From positions 3,091,001 through 3,155,000 of the forward strand of contig NZ_CP049905.1 of assembly GCF_011305535.1 (NCBI RefSeq): 64,000 bases of DNA. Direction: 5' to 3'. A program made the position numbers and the translations under genes. Positions 35,391 to 45,140 of the stretch are shown here, in pieces (position 1 is the first letter of the stretch; the number at the start of each line of letters is the position of its first letter). Origin of the DNA: Diaphorobacter sp. HDW4B. GTDB lineage: Bacteria > Pseudomonadota > Gammaproteobacteria > Burkholderiales > Burkholderiaceae_C. The notes beneath the pieces are model-generated. The model did no database searches and was not told where the DNA came from. It saw only the letters and a program-made list of their open reading frames with translations.

Positions 35391-35872
35391 CGATGGATGC
35401 CGCTACCAACTCTTCTTCAGCTTCTTCTTCCCTCGATCCGCAAGCCCTTGCCGAAGCCGCCGCCAAAGCCATGTGGCAGCGCGACCGCACGGCGCATGCG
35501 CTGGACATGGCCTTGCTGTCCGTTGCGCCGGGCCGCGCCACGTTGCGCATGCGCGTTCGCGGCGACATGATCAACGGCCACGACACCTGCCACGGCGGCC
35601 TGATGTTCACGCTGGCCGATACCGCGTTTGCCTACGCCTGCAACAGCCACAACCTCAACACGGTGGCGTCGGCCTGCCATATCGATTTTCTCGCGCCAGC
35701 GCATGAAGGCGACCTGCTTGAAGCCGTGGCCGAAGAGCGCTCTGCCGCAGGCCGCACGGGCGTCTACGACGTCACGATCAGCGTGGTCGGCGGCAAGGCG
35801 GTGGCGCTGTTTCGCGGCAAGAGCTACCGCATCAAGGGCGAAGTGACAGCCAGCCTGAATGGCGAAGGTTGA
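35387..35872 (+). CDS. paaI: Hydroxyphenylacetyl-CoA thioesterase PaaI
   Basis: 161 residues, hotdog fold. The signature GHDTCHGGLMFTLADTAFA at 64-82 includes the catalytic Asp78 region. It hydrolyses stalled ring-hydroxylated phenylacetyl-CoA thioesters and so protects the CoA pool. The start overlaps the paaG stop (ATGACG), with a second ATG two codons later. A Ser-rich N terminus of about 16 residues precedes the domain. Confidence 0.92.
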   Translation: MTMDAATNSSSASSSLDPQALAEAAAKAMWQRDRTAHALDMALLSVAPGRATLRMRVRGDMINGHDTCHGGLMFTLADTAFAYACNSHNLNTVASACHIDFLAPAHEGDLLEAVAEERSAAGRTGVYDVTISVVGGKAVALFRGKSYRIKGEVTASLNGEG

Positions 35873-35911
35873 CGACGTCACACACAGAACCATCCTCCAA
35901 GGAGACATGCC

Positions 35912-37237
35912 ATGCCCGTCAAGCAACCCCGGCCAGACGAACTGGAGCCCATTGAAAAAGCCAGTCGCGATGAGGTCGCCGCGCTGCAGCTGGAGCGCCT
36001 TCGCTGGTCTGTGCGACACACCTGGGACAACGTGCCCGCGTACCGCGCCAAGTGCGAGGCGCAGCAGGTGCATCCTGATGATCTGAAGACGCTTGCCGAC
36101 CTGTCGCGCTTTCCGTTCATGACCAAGCAGGACCTGCGCGACAACTACCCCTTCGGCCTGTTCGCCGTGCCGCGCGAGCAGGTCGTGCGCCTGCACGCAT
36201 CGAGCGGCACGACCGGCAAATCCATCGTCGTGGGCTACACGAAGCAAGACATAGACAACTGGGCCGCGCTGGTCGCGCGTTCGCTTCGCGCAGCCGGTGT
36301 GCGTGCGGGCGACATGGTGCACAACGCCTACGGCTACGGCATGTTCACGGGCGGGCTGGGCGCGCATTACGGCATCGAGCGACTGGGCTGCACGGTGGTG
36401 CCGATGTCGGGCGGGCAGACGGAAAAGCAGATCCAGCAGATCATCGATTTCCGGCCCGATGCCATCATGGTCACACCGTCGTATTCGCTGGTGATCGCCG
36501 AAGAATTCCAGCGTCAGGGCATCGCGCCCGAAGACATCTCGCTCAAGGTCGGCATCTTCGGCGCAGAGCCGTGGGGCGAAGGCATGCGCGCGGAGATCGA
36601 GAAGAAGCTCGGCATCGACGCGGTGGACATCTACGGGCTCACCGAAGTGATGGGGCCGGGCGTGGCGTCGGAGTGCATCGAATCCAAGGACGGCCCGGTG
36701 ATCTGGGAGGACCATTTCTATCCCGAAATCATCGACCCCGACACCGGCGAGGTGCTGCCCGATGGATCGCTGGGCGAGCTGGTTTTCACCTCGCTGACCA
36801 AAGAGGCCTTTCCCGTCATCCGCTACCGCACGCGTGATCTGACGCGCCTCTTGCCGCCCACGTCGCGCGCTTTCCGACGTCTGAGCAAGATCACCGGCCG
36901 CACCGACGACATGCTGATCGTGCGCGGCGTCAACGTGTTTCCAAGCCAGCTTGAAGAGCAGATCATGCGCATCCCGCATCTCTCGGGCAACTACCAGATT
37001 CACCTGACGCGCGACGGTCATCTGGACAACATGGAGCTGCGCTGCGAGCTGCAGCACAGCCTCAGCGGCCAGATGAGCGAGGCCGAGGTGCAGCATGTGA
37101 GCAAGGAACTGCAGCACCATGTGAAGACCATCGTCGGCATATCGACCAAGGTCACGGTGCTCGACGCCGATGCGCTGCCGCGCACGCTGACCGGCAAGGC
37201 CCGGCGCGTGTTCGACGAGCGTCCCCGCCAAGTCTGA
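35912..37237 (+). CDS. paaK: Phenylacetate-CoA ligase
   Basis: 441 residues, standard PaaK length. The P-loop [14 protein letters not shown] starts at 97. [21 protein letters not shown] and [16 protein letters not shown] are family motifs, and [21 protein letters not shown] marks the hinge to the C-terminal domain. It makes phenylacetyl-CoA, the first pathway intermediate. AAGGAG lies 8 bases before the ATG. Confidence 0.95.
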   Translation: MPVKQPRPDELEPIEKASRDEVAALQLERLRWSVRHTWDNVPAYRAKCEAQQVHPDDLKTLADLSRFPFMTKQDLRDNYPFGLFAVPREQVVRLHASSGTTGKSIVVGYTKQDIDNWAALVARSLRAAGVRAGDMVHNAYGYGMFTGGLGAHYGIERLGCTVVPMSGGQTEKQIQQIIDFRPDAIMVTPSYSLVIAEEFQRQGIAPEDISLKVGIFGAEPWGEGMRAEIEKKLGIDAVDIYGLTEVMGPGVASECIESKDGPVIWEDHFYPEIIDPDTGEVLPDGSLGELVFTSLTKEAFPVIRYRTRDLTRLLPPTSRAFRRLSKITGRTDDMLIVRGVNVFPSQLEEQIMRIPHLSGNYQIHLTRDGHLDNMELRCELQHSLSGQMSEAEVQHVSKELQHHVKTIVGISTKVTVLDADALPRTLTGKARRVFDERPRQV

Positions 37238-37254
37238 CAGCAGGAGCCCACGCG

Positions 37255-38271
37255 ATGTACACCCAATCATTCAGCGTTCCGGACGATGCCGCAGGGCAAC
37301 CTGCCGTGCGTCCCGCAGCGATCCCCGAATCGCCCGAACTGATGGCGAAGTTCAACCAGCGCATCGATGACGACGGCCGCATCGAACCGCAGGACTGGAT
37401 GCCCGAGGCCTACCGCAAGACGCTGGTGCGCCAGATCAGCCAGCACGCGCACAGCGAGATCGTCGGCATGCTGCCCGAAGGCAACTGGATCAGCCGCGCA
37501 CCGAGCCTCAAGCGCAAGGCGATTCTCATCGCCAAGGTGCAGGACGAGGCGGGGCATGGCCTCTATCTGTACAGCGCCGCAGAGACGCTGGGCACCGGGC
37601 GTGACCAGATGCTGGACGCGCTGCACACGGGCCGCGCCAAGTACAGTTCGATCTTCAACTACCCCACGCTCACCTGGGCCGATGTGGGCGTGATCGGCTG
37701 GCTGGTGGATGGCGCGGCCATCATGAATCAGGTGCCGCTGTGCCGCTGCTCGTATGGCCCGTATGCGCGTGCGATGGTGCGCGTGTGCAAGGAGGAATCT
37801 TTCCATCAGCGCCAGGGATATGAGTCGCTGCTGGTGATGATGCGCGGCACGCCCGAGCAGCAGAGCATGGTGCAGGACGCCGTCAACCGCTGGTGGTGGA
37901 AGTGCCTCGCGATGTTCGGTCCGCCCGATGCCGACAGCCCGAACAGCGAGCAGGGCAAGCGCTGGGGCATCAAGCGCATCTCCAACGACGACCTGCGCCA
38001 GAAGTTCGTGGACGCCACCGTGCCGCAGGCCAAGGTGCTGGGCGTGAGCCTGCCCGACCCCGATCTGAAATGGAACGAGGCGCGCGGCCACCATGATTAC
38101 GGCCAGATCGATTGGGATGAATTCTGGGCCACCGTCAACGGCAACGGCCCCTGCAACAAGGAGCGCCTCGCCACCCGCGTGAAGGCCTACGAGCAAGGCC
38201 AATGGGTGCGCGATGCCGCGCTTGCCCACGCCCGCAAACAGCAGCAACGCACGATGAAGGAGGCCGCATGA
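37255..38271 (+). CDS. paaA: 1,2-phenylacetyl-CoA epoxidase, catalytic subunit PaaA
   Basis: 338 residues, ferritin-like diiron subunit. Ligand motifs include Glu68 in [24 protein letters not shown] (ExxH at 98-101) and [14 protein letters not shown] later on. It inserts oxygen into the ring of phenylacetyl-CoA together with PaaC, PaaB and the reductase PaaE. It overlaps paaB by 4 bases. Confidence 0.95.
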   Translation: MYTQSFSVPDDAAGQPAVRPAAIPESPELMAKFNQRIDDDGRIEPQDWMPEAYRKTLVRQISQHAHSEIVGMLPEGNWISRAPSLKRKAILIAKVQDEAGHGLYLYSAAETLGTGRDQMLDALHTGRAKYSSIFNYPTLTWADVGVIGWLVDGAAIMNQVPLCRCSYGPYARAMVRVCKEESFHQRQGYESLLVMMRGTPEQQSMVQDAVNRWWWKCLAMFGPPDADSPNSEQGKRWGIKRISNDDLRQKFVDATVPQAKVLGVSLPDPDLKWNEARGHHDYGQIDWDEFWATVNGNGPCNKERLATRVKAYEQGQWVRDAALAHARKQQQRTMKEAA

Positions 38272-38588
38272 CCACATCAGCAACGACCGCACCTGCCGCT
38301 TTGGCTTTGAAAGACTGGCCTTTGTGGGAAGTCTTCGTGCGCAGCAAGCAGGGCCTCGATCACAAGCACTGCGGCAGCCTGCATGCATCGAGCGCTCAGC
38401 ACGCGCTGGAACTGGCGCGCGACGTCTACACGCGCAGGCAAGAGGGCGTGAGTATCTGGGTGATTCCTTCGGCGCAGATCACGGCCAGCAGCCCGGACGA
38501 CAAGGGCGAATTCTTCGATCCCGCGGCCGACAAGATCTACCGTCATCCCACGTTCTACGACATTCCCGACGAAGTGGGGCACATGTGA
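38268..38588 (+). CDS. paaB: 1,2-phenylacetyl-CoA epoxidase subunit PaaB
   Basis: 106 residues. [24 protein letters not shown] and [10 protein letters not shown] (in outline) are typical of this small bridging subunit, which helps assemble the PaaA-PaaC complex. The start overlaps paaA and the stop overlaps the paaC ATG by one base, indicating tight coupling. The N-terminal dozen residues ([10 protein letters not shown]) are extra to the core. Confidence 0.94.
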   Translation: MTTSATTAPAALALKDWPLWEVFVRSKQGLDHKHCGSLHASSAQHALELARDVYTRRQEGVSIWVIPSAQITASSPDDKGEFFDPAADKIYRHPTFYDIPDEVGHM

Positions 38589-39376
38589 TGACAGGCACTG
38601 CAAACGCTCCTTATTTGCTGCATCTCGCGGACAACGCGCTGGTGCTGGGCCAGCGCAATGCCGAGTGGACGGGCCACGGCCCGGCGCTCGAAGAAGACAT
38701 CGCGCTCGCCAATGTGAGCCTCGATCTCATCGGTCAGGCACGCCTGCTGTATCAGCACGCAGCGGCCACACTCGGCAACGGTGCCACCGAAGACACGCTG
38801 GCGTATTTCCGCGATGCGGGTGACTTCCGCAATTACACGTTGCTGGAGCTGCCGCACCACGGCCCGCTGGTGGGTTATGCGCAGTCCGACATGGATTACG
38901 GCACGACGCTGGTGCGCAATTTCTTCTACAGCGCGCTGATGGTGCTGGTGTGGGATACGCTGCAGAAATCGCCCGACGAGCAGCTTGCGGCGATTGCCGC
39001 CAAGTCGCTCAAGGAGGTGCGCTACCACTTGCGCCACGCGCGCGAATGGGTGATTCGTCTGGGTGACGGAACGGACGAATCCCATGCCCGCACGCAGGCC
39101 GCCGTCGATCATCTGATGCCCTACACGCAGGAGTTCTGGAGCGACAGCGGCATCGAAAAAACAGCGCTGCTGGCGGGTGTGGGCGTCGATGTGAACAGCC
39201 TGCGTCCGGCCTGGGATGCGCTCGTGAACGACACACTGGCCGAGGCCACGCTTGTGCGCCCGAAAGAGGGCGGCTACATCCCCAGAGGCAAGAGCGGCGA
39301 GCATTCCGAGCACCTGAGTTTTCTGCTCGCCGAGATGCAATGCGTGGCGCGTTCGTTGCCGCAAGCGAGTTGGTGA
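38588..39376 (+). CDS. paaC: 1,2-phenylacetyl-CoA epoxidase, structural subunit PaaC
   Basis: 262 residues, ferritin-like but without catalytic diiron centre. LHLADNALVLGQRNAEWTGHGP near the start, ISLDLIG-like ANVSLDLIGQARLLY, and KSLKEVRYHLRHAREWVIRLGDGT (in outline) match the family. It pairs with PaaA for stability and substrate binding. Coupled to paaB by TGATG. Confidence 0.94.
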   Translation: MTGTANAPYLLHLADNALVLGQRNAEWTGHGPALEEDIALANVSLDLIGQARLLYQHAAATLGNGATEDTLAYFRDAGDFRNYTLLELPHHGPLVGYAQSDMDYGTTLVRNFFYSALMVLVWDTLQKSPDEQLAAIAAKSLKEVRYHLRHAREWVIRLGDGTDESHARTQAAVDHLMPYTQEFWSDSGIEKTALLAGVGVDVNSLRPAWDALVNDTLAEATLVRPKEGGYIPRGKSGEHSEHLSFLLAEMQCVARSLPQASW

Positions 39377-39381
39377 TCGCC

Positions 39382-39924
39382 ATGCAGCCCGTGACAAGCG
39401 ACGACGACGTGCAAGCCGCGTGGGCCGTGCTCGAATCGCTGACCGACCCGGAAATCCCCGTCGTGTCGCTGCGCGAGCTGGGCATTCTGCGCGAGGTGCG
39501 GCGGGTGAGCGACGGGCTGGAAGTGGTCATCACGCCTACCTACAGCGGCTGCCCGGCGATGGGGCAGATCGAGGACGATGTGCGCGCCGCATTGCAGGAC
39601 GCGAATCTGCAGGCCAAGGTGTTCACGCAGCTCGCCCCTGCATGGACCACCGACTGGATGACCGATTCCGCGCGCGAAAAACTGCGCGCTTACGGCATCG
39701 CGCCGCCGATGGAGAGCTGCGCCACGCCAGCGCTTGCGCTGGATGCGGGCGAGAGCCTGCTGCGCTTTGTGCGCCATGCCGCCGCGCCATCGGTTGCCGT
39801 GCCGTGTCCGCATTGCGGATCGCACGACACGCTGGAGTCATCGCACTTTGGATCGACGGCATGCAAGGCGCTCTACAAGTGCCAGAGCTGCCAGGAACCG
39901 TTCGACTATTTCAAGCCTTATTGA
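39382..39924 (+). CDS. paaD: Phenylacetate-CoA oxygenase assembly protein PaaD
   Basis: 180 residues. The DUF59/MIP18 part has TDPEIPVVSLRELGILR and TYSGCPAMGQIEDDV, with the conserved Cys. The C-terminal ribbon has CPHCGS, CKALYKCQSC and ends EPFDYFKPY. PaaD is thought to help mature the iron centres of the epoxidase. An upstream GTG at 39373 overlaps the paaC stop and could be the real start. Confidence 0.93.
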   Translation: MQPVTSDDDVQAAWAVLESLTDPEIPVVSLRELGILREVRRVSDGLEVVITPTYSGCPAMGQIEDDVRAALQDANLQAKVFTQLAPAWTTDWMTDSAREKLRAYGIAPPMESCATPALALDAGESLLRFVRHAAAPSVAVPCPHCGSHDTLESSHFGSTACKALYKCQSCQEPFDYFKPY

Positions 39925-39945
39925 GGCGCAACCGGAGAGCGCAGC

Positions 39946-41040
39946 ATGTCTTTTGCACCACGACATTTTCACGAACTCAAGGTCAAGCGCGTCAGCCCGG
40001 AAGCCGCAGGCGCGGTCGCCATCGCGTTCGATGTTCCCGCCGCGTTGCGCGATGATTTCGCGTTCGAGCCAGGCCAGTTTCTGACCTTGCGCGCCGAGAT
40101 CAACGGCCAGGACGTGCGCCGCAATTATTCGATCAGCAGCCCGCGCAACCGCTTTGCGCACCATGGCGAAATCGAGATCGGCATTCGCCCCGTGGAAAAC
40201 GGGGTGTTCTCCAACTGGGCCGCCACCACGGTCAAGGCCGGAGACAGTCTGCGCGTGCTGCCGCCCGATGGCCGCTTCACCGTGAAGAAACCACGCGCGA
40301 TCCATCGTGTCGGTTTTGCGGGCGGATCGGGCATCACGCCGATTCTGTCGATCGCCGCGAGCACGCTCGAAGAGCAGCCCGAGTCGAAATTCACGCTCAT
40401 CTACGGCAACCGCAACATGGCCAGCATCATGTTCAATGAAGCGCTGCAGGACCTGAAGGATCGCTACACCGACCGCTTCACGATGATCCACGTGCTGTCG
40501 GGACAGGCGCAGGAAGTGGACCTGCTGCAAGGCCACATCAACGCCGACAAAGTGAACGCGCTGATCTCCACTTTTCTGCCGGTCAAAAGCATGGACGAGG
40601 TCTTCATCTGCGGCCCCGAAGCGATGATGGACGCCACCGAAAAAGCCTTGGTCGAACTCGGCGTTCCTGCCAGTCGCGTGCATACCGAGCGCTTCAACGC
40701 AGGCGCTCCCAGCGGCGCGCAGATCATCAGCATCGATGCGCCCAAGGAGAAAGCTGCGCGCACCGTCAAGCTCACCGTGGTGCTCGATGGCTCGGAGCAC
40801 AAGCTCGCGATGGCACCTACCGAACATGTGCTGGATGCAGCGCTCGATGCCGGGCTCGATCTGCCGTTTTCCTGCAAGGCAGGCGTGTGCTGCACCTGCC
40901 GCGCCAAGGTGCTGTGCGGCAGCGTCTCCATGGACAAGAATTTCACGCTCGAAGCCGACGAAGTCGCGCAGGGTTTTGTGCTGAGTTGCCAGGCGCGACC
41001 GGTGGGCGACGAACTGACGGTGAGCTTCGACCATCGTTGA
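39946..41040 (+). CDS. paaE: 1,2-phenylacetyl-CoA epoxidase reductase PaaE
   Basis: 364 residues. The FAD-binding module has RRNYSISSP near 62-70, and the NAD(P)H module has GFAGGSGITPILS and VFICGPEAMMD. A C-terminal plant-type ferredoxin domain follows with CKAGVCCTCRAKV and a later Cys (LSCQARP) for the 2Fe-2S cluster. It passes electrons from NADPH to PaaA. It is the last gene of the run and is followed by a strong stem-loop. Confidence 0.95.
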   Translation: MSFAPRHFHELKVKRVSPEAAGAVAIAFDVPAALRDDFAFEPGQFLTLRAEINGQDVRRNYSISSPRNRFAHHGEIEIGIRPVENGVFSNWAATTVKAGDSLRVLPPDGRFTVKKPRAIHRVGFAGGSGITPILSIAASTLEEQPESKFTLIYGNRNMASIMFNEALQDLKDRYTDRFTMIHVLSGQAQEVDLLQGHINADKVNALISTFLPVKSMDEVFICGPEAMMDATEKALVELGVPASRVHTERFNAGAPSGAQIISIDAPKEKAARTVKLTVVLDGSEHKLAMAPTEHVLDAALDAGLDLPFSCKAGVCCTCRAKVLCGSVSMDKNFTLEADEVAQGFVLSCQARPVGDELTVSFDHR

Positions 41041-41086
41041 TGCGCGGCGCTGCGGCGCGCTCGTCACATAGTGGTTTGCACTGAGT

Positions 41087-41113
41087 GGCGGGTGTTGCAT
41101 TGCAACATCCGCC
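41087..41113 (+). terminator. Stem-loop after paaE
   Basis: GGCGGGTGTTGC-ATT-GCAACATCCGCC pairs over 12 positions with one G-T wobble, 47 bases past the stop, and CTGAG/CTCAG flanks extend it. There is no T-run, so it may act as a weak terminator or protect the 3' end. Confidence 0.4.
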
Positions 41114-41253
41114 AAGCCGCTCAGAGTGAGGCCGCAGACTTTCCGAAGTCCTATACGTCGCACGAATGCTTGCATTGCCTTTTGCAATTGGACTTTGTGC
41201 GCTCGCCGTTGCAATGATGTTTTTCTCTCAAGCCAACACAGGAGACAGGCCTC

Positions 41254-42234
41254 ATGCACGGGATTTCACGCCGGGGAGTTTTGACGGGTGCTGCCGCGGG
41301 TGCGGCAACGCTCGGGTGGCCGCAGTGGTCTTGGGCATCGGGCAAGTATCCCGACAAGCCGGTCAAGGTGATCGTGCCTTTTCCCGCAGGCGGCACGACC
41401 GACGTGGTCGCGCGTCTCGTGTTGCAGAAGCTCGGCGAGGCCATGGGCCAGTCGTTCGTGGTGGACAACAAGGGCGGTGCCAACGGTGCCATCGGCTCCG
41501 AGTTCGTCGCCCGCGCCGCGCCGGATGGCTACACGCTGTTGTTCAACACGGCAGGTGCGCAAACGCTCAGCCCGGTGATCTACAAGTCCAACTACGAAGC
41601 GCTCGCGAGCTTCGAGCCCATCGGGCTGGTCTGTGACGTGGGCTTTGTGCTGATCGCGCGCAAGGATTTGCCCGCCAACAATCTGCAGGAGCTGATCGCG
41701 CTGGCGAAGAAGACCGACAAGCCGCTGTCCGCATCGTCGGGCAGCAGCATGCTGTCACTGGTGACCGAGCAGTTCAAGAAGGCCATCAACGCGCCTTCGG
41801 TGATCAACGCGCAATACAAAGGAACCAGCCCGCAGATGCAGGCCGTGGTGGCGGGCGAGGTCGACATCTCGTTCGACTCGTTCGTCTCGGTCGAGATGAT
41901 CAAGGCAGGCAAGGTCAAGGCGATTGCCGTCGTCATGCCGCAGCGCGCCGAATCGTTTCCGCAGGTTCCCACGCTCAAGGAACTGGGCATCCAGGGCATG
42001 GAATTCGGCTCATGGGCCGGCATGCTCGCGCCGAAGGGAACGCCCAAGCCCATCGTCGACGAACTCGCCGCCCAACTCGCCAAGATCGTGAAGATGCCGG
42101 ACGTGATCGCCAAGCTGAAATCCTACGACTACGTGCCGCGCTTTGAAGGCCCGGAAGAATTCGGCAAGCACATCCAGAGCGACACGGAGCGTTGGAAACG
42201 CGTGGTGAAGGAAACCGGTTTCAAGATCGAGTGA
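41254..42234 (+). CDS. Bug-family (TctC) periplasmic substrate-binding protein
   Basis: 326 residues. The N-terminal SRRGVLTGAAAGA is a Tat-like signal. The mature protein has YPDKPVKVIVPFPAGGTTD (in outline), VVDNKGGANGAIGSEFVARAAPDGYTLL in parts, and the late GSWAGMLAPKGTPKP, all standard for Bug receptors. These bind carboxylates or aromatics for tripartite tricarboxylate transporters; no TctAB genes are adjacent. AGGAGA precedes the ATG. Its end overlaps the opposing MATE gene by 14 bases. Confidence 0.92.
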   Translation: MHGISRRGVLTGAAAGAATLGWPQWSWASGKYPDKPVKVIVPFPAGGTTDVVARLVLQKLGEAMGQSFVVDNKGGANGAIGSEFVARAAPDGYTLLFNTAGAQTLSPVIYKSNYEALASFEPIGLVCDVGFVLIARKDLPANNLQELIALAKKTDKPLSASSGSSMLSLVTEQFKKAINAPSVINAQYKGTSPQMQAVVAGEVDISFDSFVSVEMIKAGKVKAIAVVMPQRAESFPQVPTLKELGIQGMEFGSWAGMLAPKGTPKPIVDELAAQLAKIVKMPDVIAKLKSYDYVPRFEGPEEFGKHIQSDTERWKRVVKETGFKIE

Positions 42235-43666
42235 CCGTGGCCGCTGACGATGCGGCGGCAGGCGTGGGCAGCATATGCGCCTTGCGCCAGCCGCCAAATC
42301 GGTAATACGCCACGATGGCGAGCATCGAGCAGAACGCGCTGATCGGAAAGCTCCACCAGATCGCGTCGGCGCCCCACCAGGGTTGCAAAAATCGCGCGAC
42401 CGGCACGCGGATGCCCCACATTGCGACGGCCAGGATGATGAGCGGCGGCATCACAGCGCCGGTCGAGCGCACGACGCCCGAGAGCACGAAGGTCACGCCG
42501 AAGAACAGAAACGAGCCGATGGCGATGTGGTTCAAGTGGCGCGCGGTTTCGATGGCCTCGCTGCCCGGTGGCAGGAACCAGCCCATCATGTAGCGGTCGG
42601 CGAAGATGATGATGGCGATGAGCGTGCCGGTCATCACGATGTTGCAGAACACGCCCGCGCGGGCCGTGGCTTCGACGCGGTCCCAGAGTTTGGAACCCAC
42701 GTTCTGCGCGGCCATCGACGAGCAGGCCGCGCCGATCGCCATCGCGGGCATCTGCACATAGGTCCAGAGCTGCAGCGCCGCACCGTAGGCCGAGGCGGTG
42801 TGCACGCCGTATGCGTTCACCATCGAAATCATGGCGATCATCGCGAGCGAGATCACCAGTATCTGCGCACCCATCGGCAGACCTTTGGTGACCAGCGTGC
42901 GCAGAATCACCAGGTCCGGCTTGAACAGCGCCAGCTCATGGCTTCCAATCCACAGCGGGTGCTGGCGCATGCGCAGCCATGCCAGCATCAGCGCAAAGCC
43001 AATTCCGTTGGCGACGAGCGTGGCGAGTGCGGAGCCGGTCATGCCGAGCTTGGGCACAGGCCCCCAGCCAAAGATCAGCAGCGGGTTGAGCGCGGTGTCC
43101 AGCACCACCACCAGCAGCAGAAACCAGAACGGCGTCTTGGTGTCGCCCGCGCCGCGCAGCACGGCGGAGACGAAGGCGAACAGATAGAGCAGCGGAATCG
43201 CCAGAAAGATCACCTGCAGATAGGCCTCGGCCAGCGGCAGCGACTCGGCAGGTGTGTCCATCCACTCCATGAGCTTGCGTGCCAGCGGCCAGCCCACGGC
43301 AGCGATCACGATGGAGGCCGCGCCAAAGAACGTGGCGCTGGTGCCGAGCACGCGTTTGGCCTGCTGCACGTTGTGCGCGCCCATGGCCTGGCCGACCAGA
43401 ATCGTCGCCGCCATGCCCACGCCGAAGATCATGCCGATCAGCGCGAACATCACGTTGTTGGCGTTCGCCGTGGCGGTGAGCGCAGCCTCGCCGAGAAAGC
43501 GACCGATCCACATCGCGTTGATCGATCCGTTGAGCGACTGCAGCACATTGCCCGCCAGAATCGGCAGCGAAAAGATGAATAGCGTGCGGACGATGGGGCC
43601 CTTGGTGAGGTCGCGCGTGGGCGACGGCCTGGGCAGGGCGGTCGTTCGGTTGGAATCGGTGGACAT
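42221..43666 (-). CDS. MATE family efflux transporter
   Basis: 481 residues with about twelve hydrophobic segments. Family pieces: ILAGNVLQSLNGSINAMWIGRFLG, VLRGAGDTKTPFWF, GLPMGAQILVISLAMIAM and IGAACSSMAAQNVG (each a fragment). It would export drugs or metabolites using a Na+ or H+ gradient. The ATG at 43666 is chosen; a 23-codon upstream extension is not family-like. The C terminus overlaps the Bug gene tail to tail. Confidence 0.9.
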   Translation of the reverse strand: MSTDSNRTTALPRPSPTRDLTKGPIVRTLFIFSLPILAGNVLQSLNGSINAMWIGRFLGEAALTATANANNVMFALIGMIFGVGMAATILVGQAMGAHNVQQAKRVLGTSATFFGAASIVIAAVGWPLARKLMEWMDTPAESLPLAEAYLQVIFLAIPLLYLFAFVSAVLRGAGDTKTPFWFLLLVVVLDTALNPLLIFGWGPVPKLGMTGSALATLVANGIGFALMLAWLRMRQHPLWIGSHELALFKPDLVILRTLVTKGLPMGAQILVISLAMIAMISMVNAYGVHTASAYGAALQLWTYVQMPAMAIGAACSSMAAQNVGSKLWDRVEATARAGVFCNIVMTGTLIAIIIFADRYMMGWFLPPGSEAIETARHLNHIAIGSFLFFGVTFVLSGVVRSTGAVMPPLIILAVAMWGIRVPVARFLQPWWGADAIWWSFPISAFCSMLAIVAYYRFGGWRKAHMLPTPAAASSAATVTRS

Positions 43667-43804
43667 GGGCGGCAAGTGTGTGTTTTGGTTTGTGCGGAGT
43701 CTGCCAGACAAAGGCCTGAGTTGCTTGCCGCGCAAGCGGCTTCGCTTCCTGCCACAATGTGCCGCAGTAAGTCAGTTCTGAGTTAAAAGTTTGTCCGCAC
43801 TGCC

Positions 43805-44653
43805 ATGACCGCTCACAGCAAGCCATCTTCCTCCGCCACCACCTGGCCATCACGCCATTGGGCCGAGGTGAGCGCGCATGATTTCGCGCTCGCGCAGACC
43901 AATGGACTGGCCGCGCAGACCATTGCCGTGCTTCCCGTGGCAGCGGTGGAGCAGCATGGTCCGCACTTGCCGCTCAGCGTGGATGCGACCTTGCTGCAAG
44001 GTGTGATCGACGCCGCGCTGCCGCAGATTCCTGCGGATGTGCCGGTGCTTTTTCTGCCTCCGCAGAACATCGGCTTCAGCACCGAGCACACGAATTTTCC
44101 AGGCACGCTGACCCTGTCGCCCGCCACCATCATTGCGCTGTGGACCGAGCTAGGGGCTTGCGTGGCGCGCGCTGGCATCAAGAAGCTGCTGCTGCTCAAC
44201 GGCCATGGCGGACAGGTCAGCGTGATGGACATCGTCGCGCGCGAACTGCGCATGCAGCATGGCTTGATGGTCTACAGCAGCAGCTGGTTCAGCCTGCCGC
44301 TGCCCGATGAAGTGAATGCCCAATTCAGCGCGCACGAGCATCGCTTCGGCATCCATGCCGGGCAGATCGAGACCTCGATGATGCTGCATCTCTCACCCGA
44401 AACCGTGCACATGGAACGCGCGCAGAACTGGCGTTCGACCTCGCAGGATCGCGCCGAAAAATTCGCCATCCTCGGCAATGGCCGCAGCGCCAAGATGGGC
44501 TGGGCCATCGAGGACTACAACGCAAGCGGCGCCGTCGGAGAGTCCAACGCCGCGACCGCCGAAAAGGGCGAGCGCGTGGTGAATGCCGCCGCCACATCGC
44601 TGGCACGTCTGCTGGAAGAACTGCACGCATTGCAGTCGTCCGTGCAGTCTTGA
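43805..44653 (+). CDS. Creatininase family amidohydrolase
   Basis: 282 residues. Metal-site motifs are VAAVEQHGPHLPLSVD near 47-62 (Glu, His, Asp), LNGHGGQ near 137 and HAGQIETSMML near 179. The family includes creatininase, the mycofactocin peptidase and 3-dehydro-scyllo-inosose hydrolases, so the substrate is open. It may form a short operon with the thioesterase gene 28 bases on. Confidence 0.9.
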   Translation: MTAHSKPSSSATTWPSRHWAEVSAHDFALAQTNGLAAQTIAVLPVAAVEQHGPHLPLSVDATLLQGVIDAALPQIPADVPVLFLPPQNIGFSTEHTNFPGTLTLSPATIIALWTELGACVARAGIKKLLLLNGHGGQVSVMDIVARELRMQHGLMVYSSSWFSLPLPDEVNAQFSAHEHRFGIHAGQIETSMMLHLSPETVHMERAQNWRSTSQDRAEKFAILGNGRSAKMGWAIEDYNASGAVGESNAATAEKGERVVNAAATSLARLLEELHALQSSVQS

Positions 44654-44681
44654 ATTTCATTTCTCCAAAATTCGTCAAACC

Positions 44682-45119
44682 ATGAGTTCAACCGCCGACA
44701 TTCCCGCCTATCCTGCCGAACCGGATCACATGATCTTCGGCCTTCCCATGCCCATGGCGCTGGCGTTTGGTCTCAAGGGCGAGGCCATCGGCAACGACCG
44801 CGCGCGCATCCGCATGCCCTACCAGCAGCAGTTCACCAACAGCCGTGGCGACATGCATGGCGGCGCGATTGCCACGCTGCTCGACGTCGGTCTGTCAGCC
44901 GCCGCGCGAGCGCATGATCCCGCGAGCTTTGGCGTGATCACGGTCGATCTCACGATCCACTACATCGCACCTGCTGCGGGCGATGTGATCTGCACCGCAG
45001 TCTGCGAAAAGCGTGGCCGCAGTTTGAGCTTTGTGCGTGGCGAGCTGTTCAACGATGCGGGCGAATTGCTAGGCATGGCCAGCGGCACGTTCAAGTTGGT
45101 GGAGCGCAAGACCGCTTGA
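44682..45119 (+). CDS. PaaI-like hotdog thioesterase
   Basis: 145 residues, one hotdog domain. NSRGDMHGGAIATLLDVGLSAAA near 52-74 (in outline) gives the HGG and Asp of the PaaI/YbgC group. GVITVDLTIHYIAPA is the usual next strand. It probably hydrolyses medium or aromatic acyl-CoAs. It is separate from the paa operon and about 39% shorter in its N-terminal lead than the clustered PaaI. Confidence 0.88.
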   Translation: MSSTADIPAYPAEPDHMIFGLPMPMALAFGLKGEAIGNDRARIRMPYQQQFTNSRGDMHGGAIATLLDVGLSAAARAHDPASFGVITVDLTIHYIAPAAGDVICTAVCEKRGRSLSFVRGELFNDAGELLGMASGTFKLVERKTA

Positions 45120-45140
45120 AAGGCGTGGGGAAAATATCGA

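Noticed and set aside
35417..37270. 617-codon minus-strand frame across paaI and paaK
   Set aside because: It spans two well-supported paa genes in antisense and shows no motif.
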